Shown here: positions 25,029 through 25,994 of the stretch, in pieces | Layout: every line of letters starts with the position of its first letter | Position numbering within the stretch: the stretch's first letter is position 1 | NCBI GenBank assembly: GCA_035267185.1 | Contig: DATFLY010000099.1 | Span: forward strand, 1 to 25,994 | DNA: 25,994 nucleotides | Source of the DNA: JAUIBE01 sp035267185 | GTDB taxonomy: Bacteria > Pseudomonadota > Gammaproteobacteria > Xanthomonadales > SZUA-36 | Direction: 5' to 3' | Made by a program: the position numbers and the translations under genes | Notes under the pieces: generated by a model | Seen by the model: the letters and a program-made list of their open reading frames with translations, nothing else | Database searches by the model: none | What the model was told of the DNA's origin: nothing

Positions 25029-25048
25029 GTTTTCAACTCCTTGAAAAC
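25029..25048. promoter_or_regulatory. perfect 20-bp inverted repeat in the pilT-yggS divergent region
   Basis: GTTTTCAA and TTGAAAAC are exact inverted repeats of 8 bp around a 4-bp centre (ctcc). The element lies 41 bp upstream of pilT and 57 bp upstream of yggS, where an operator could control both. It contains TTGAAA on each strand, a fair -35 hexamer, but no good -10 follows at 16-18 bp on either strand. No U-run follows, so it is not a terminator. Confidence 0.45.
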
Positions 25049-25105
25049 TCTACACAGGATAGAACCCCAAACTTTACCATAAATTATGCGTAGTCTTGCT
25101 GCAAG

Positions 25106-25792
25106 ATGAATAACTTGAAAGAAAATCTTGATAATGTGTCTTCGCGCGTTAAAAGCGCCTGCGAAGATGCAGGACGAGAATTTTCTGAAGTCAGAATCCT
25201 TGCGGTTTCCAAACGTCACCCGGCTTGCAGGGTCGAGGCGCTTCATAAATACGGCCAAACCGCATTTGGAGAAAACGTCGTGGCAGAAGCGCTAGGGAAA
25301 ATATCCGCGCTTTCACGTCTTGAGCTGGAATGGCATTTCATTGGCCAGGTCCAGTCCAACAAGACGCGCGACATTGCCAACAGCTTCTCCTGGGTACAAA
25401 GTGTTGATCGTGCCAGAATACTGCGTCGCCTTTCTGACCAGAGACCGGTGCAAATGCCTTCCATCAATGTCTGCCTGCAGGTGAATATCGACAACGAACC
25501 ACAAAAAGCCGGCTGCAGTGAGGCAGAAGTTGTTGAACTGGCAGAACTGGCAAGGGACCTGCCGGGTATTCGGCTGCGGGGCCTGATGGCCATCCCAGGG
25601 ATCGATGAAGCGACGGGCTGCACGGCGAAACAAAGTTTCGTTCGAATGAAGTCACTCTTTCAAGATTGTCTGACCCGCGGTTTCGAAATGGACACATTAT
25701 CGATGGGCATGTCTGCTGACCTGGAACAAGCCATTTCTGCGGGCAGTACAATGGTGCGTATTGGCACCGATATTTTCGGTCCCAGACCATGA
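25106..25792 (+). CDS. yggS: pyridoxal phosphate homeostasis protein (YggS/PLPBP family)
   Basis: This is a cytoplasmic PLP-binding protein with an alanine-racemase-like barrel; family members keep B6 vitamers and amino-acid pools in balance and have no known catalytic reaction. The 228 residues match the family. The PLP lysine is K36 in ILAVSKRHPA. Other conserved parts are FGENVVAEA, WHFIGQVQSNKTRDI, LMAIPG, and LSMGMSADLEQAISAGSTMVRIGTDIFG at the end. The conserved FGENY position reads FGENVV. The ribosome-binding site before the ATG is poor. It is divergent from pilT and directly upstream of proC, a very common bacterial pairing (yggS-proC). Confidence 0.96.
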   Translation: MNNLKENLDNVSSRVKSACEDAGREFSEVRILAVSKRHPACRVEALHKYGQTAFGENVVAEALGKISALSRLELEWHFIGQVQSNKTRDIANSFSWVQSVDRARILRRLSDQRPVQMPSINVCLQVNIDNEPQKAGCSEAEVVELAELARDLPGIRLRGLMAIPGIDEATGCTAKQSFVRMKSLFQDCLTRGFEMDTLSMGMSADLEQAISAGSTMVRIGTDIFGPRP

Positions 25793-25823
25793 ATCATCAC
25801 AGAAGAATCGGGGACAACGACAG

Positions 25824-25994
25824 GTGAATATTGCTTTTATTGGCGGCGGAAACATGGCGACAGCACTGATCGCCGGACTTTTGAAGTCACGCCCGGGAAT
25901 GGTTTCCATCCGGGCTGCAGACCCCAGTGAGGAGGCGCGTAAGCGGCTGATGCGCGAATACGGCATCGACACTTACAGCGACAGCCATTCAGCG
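25824..25994 (+). CDS. proC: pyrroline-5-carboxylate reductase, N-terminal part (3' end outside window)
   Basis: This is the last enzyme of proline synthesis, reducing pyrroline-5-carboxylate with NAD(P)H. Only 57 codons are in the window. They show the N-terminal Rossmann motif, NIAFIGGGNMATALIAGLL (residues 2-20), which is diagnostic for ProC, followed by the second strand (SIRAADPSEEARKRL). The start is a GTG at 25824 with GGGGA about 9 nt upstream; no in-frame ATG gives a full-length N-terminus. It begins 31 bp after the yggS stop. The frame is open to the right edge and shows no damage. Confidence 0.93.
   Translation, partial: MNIAFIGGGNMATALIAGLLKSRPGMVSIRAADPSEEARKRLMREYGIDTYSDSHSA

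Noticed and set aside
1..25994. Mobile elements, CRISPR arrays, tRNA or rRNA genes, prophage or defence genes
   Set aside because: I looked for transposase motifs, terminal repeats, spaced direct repeats and clover-leaf-like stretches and found none. All the sizeable genes are housekeeping or ordinary accessory genes.

Overview
This window looks like chromosomal DNA from a gammaproteobacterium. The closest resemblance is to the Xanthomonadales/Lysobacterales group, including Wenzhouxiangella-like lineages. I base this on four things: the tkt-gap-pgk-pyk-fba cluster with a class I (eukaryote-like) aldolase, a dihydrolipoamide dehydrogenase carrying its own lipoyl domain, the pilU-pilT / yggS-proC block, and a ColR-like response regulator. 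The assignment is from recall of gene order and protein motifs, not from a search. I saw no mobile elements, CRISPR arrays, tRNA or rRNA genes, and every complete gene looks intact.

Region 1 (1-18250) is dominated by minus-strand genes. After the tail of a plus-strand methyltransferase gene (2-487), twelve genes lie on the minus strand with gaps of at most about 100 bp. In transcription order they are: redoxin-like protein, universal stress protein, sodium/alanine-type symporter, transketolase, GAPDH, phosphoglycerate kinase, pyruvate kinase, class I fructose-bisphosphate aldolase, malic enzyme (MaeB), and the three pyruvate dehydrogenase subunits AceE, AceF and Lpd. Together they cover sugar-phosphate interconversion, the middle and end of glycolysis (or gluconeogenesis in part), malate to pyruvate, and pyruvate to acetyl-CoA. 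Overlapping or nearly touching genes (gap/pgk, maeB/aceE, aceE/aceF) point to co-transcription and translational coupling. Pfk, Tpi, Gpm and Eno are not present here.

Region 2 (18251-20325) holds a 236-bp divergent intergenic region followed by two plus-strand genes for exported proteins of unknown function. The first looks like an outer-membrane beta-barrel with a TonB-receptor-like C-terminus. The second is a small secreted or periplasmic protein. The intergenic region contains a 14-bp palindrome near a good -10 box and, just before the barrel gene, a leader with two strong hairpins and an alternative pairing that would cover the ribosome-binding region. This leader is the best candidate here for an undescribed regulatory element.

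Region 3 (20327-24987, minus strand) reads pilT-pilU, then an OmpR-family response regulator and a sensor kinase (ColRS-like), then a small zinc-ribbon membrane protein. It combines twitching-motility retraction ATPases with a signalling pair.

Region 4 (25106-25994, plus strand) is yggS (PLP homeostasis protein) and the start of proC. It is divergent from pilT across a short region that contains a perfect 20-bp inverted repeat.
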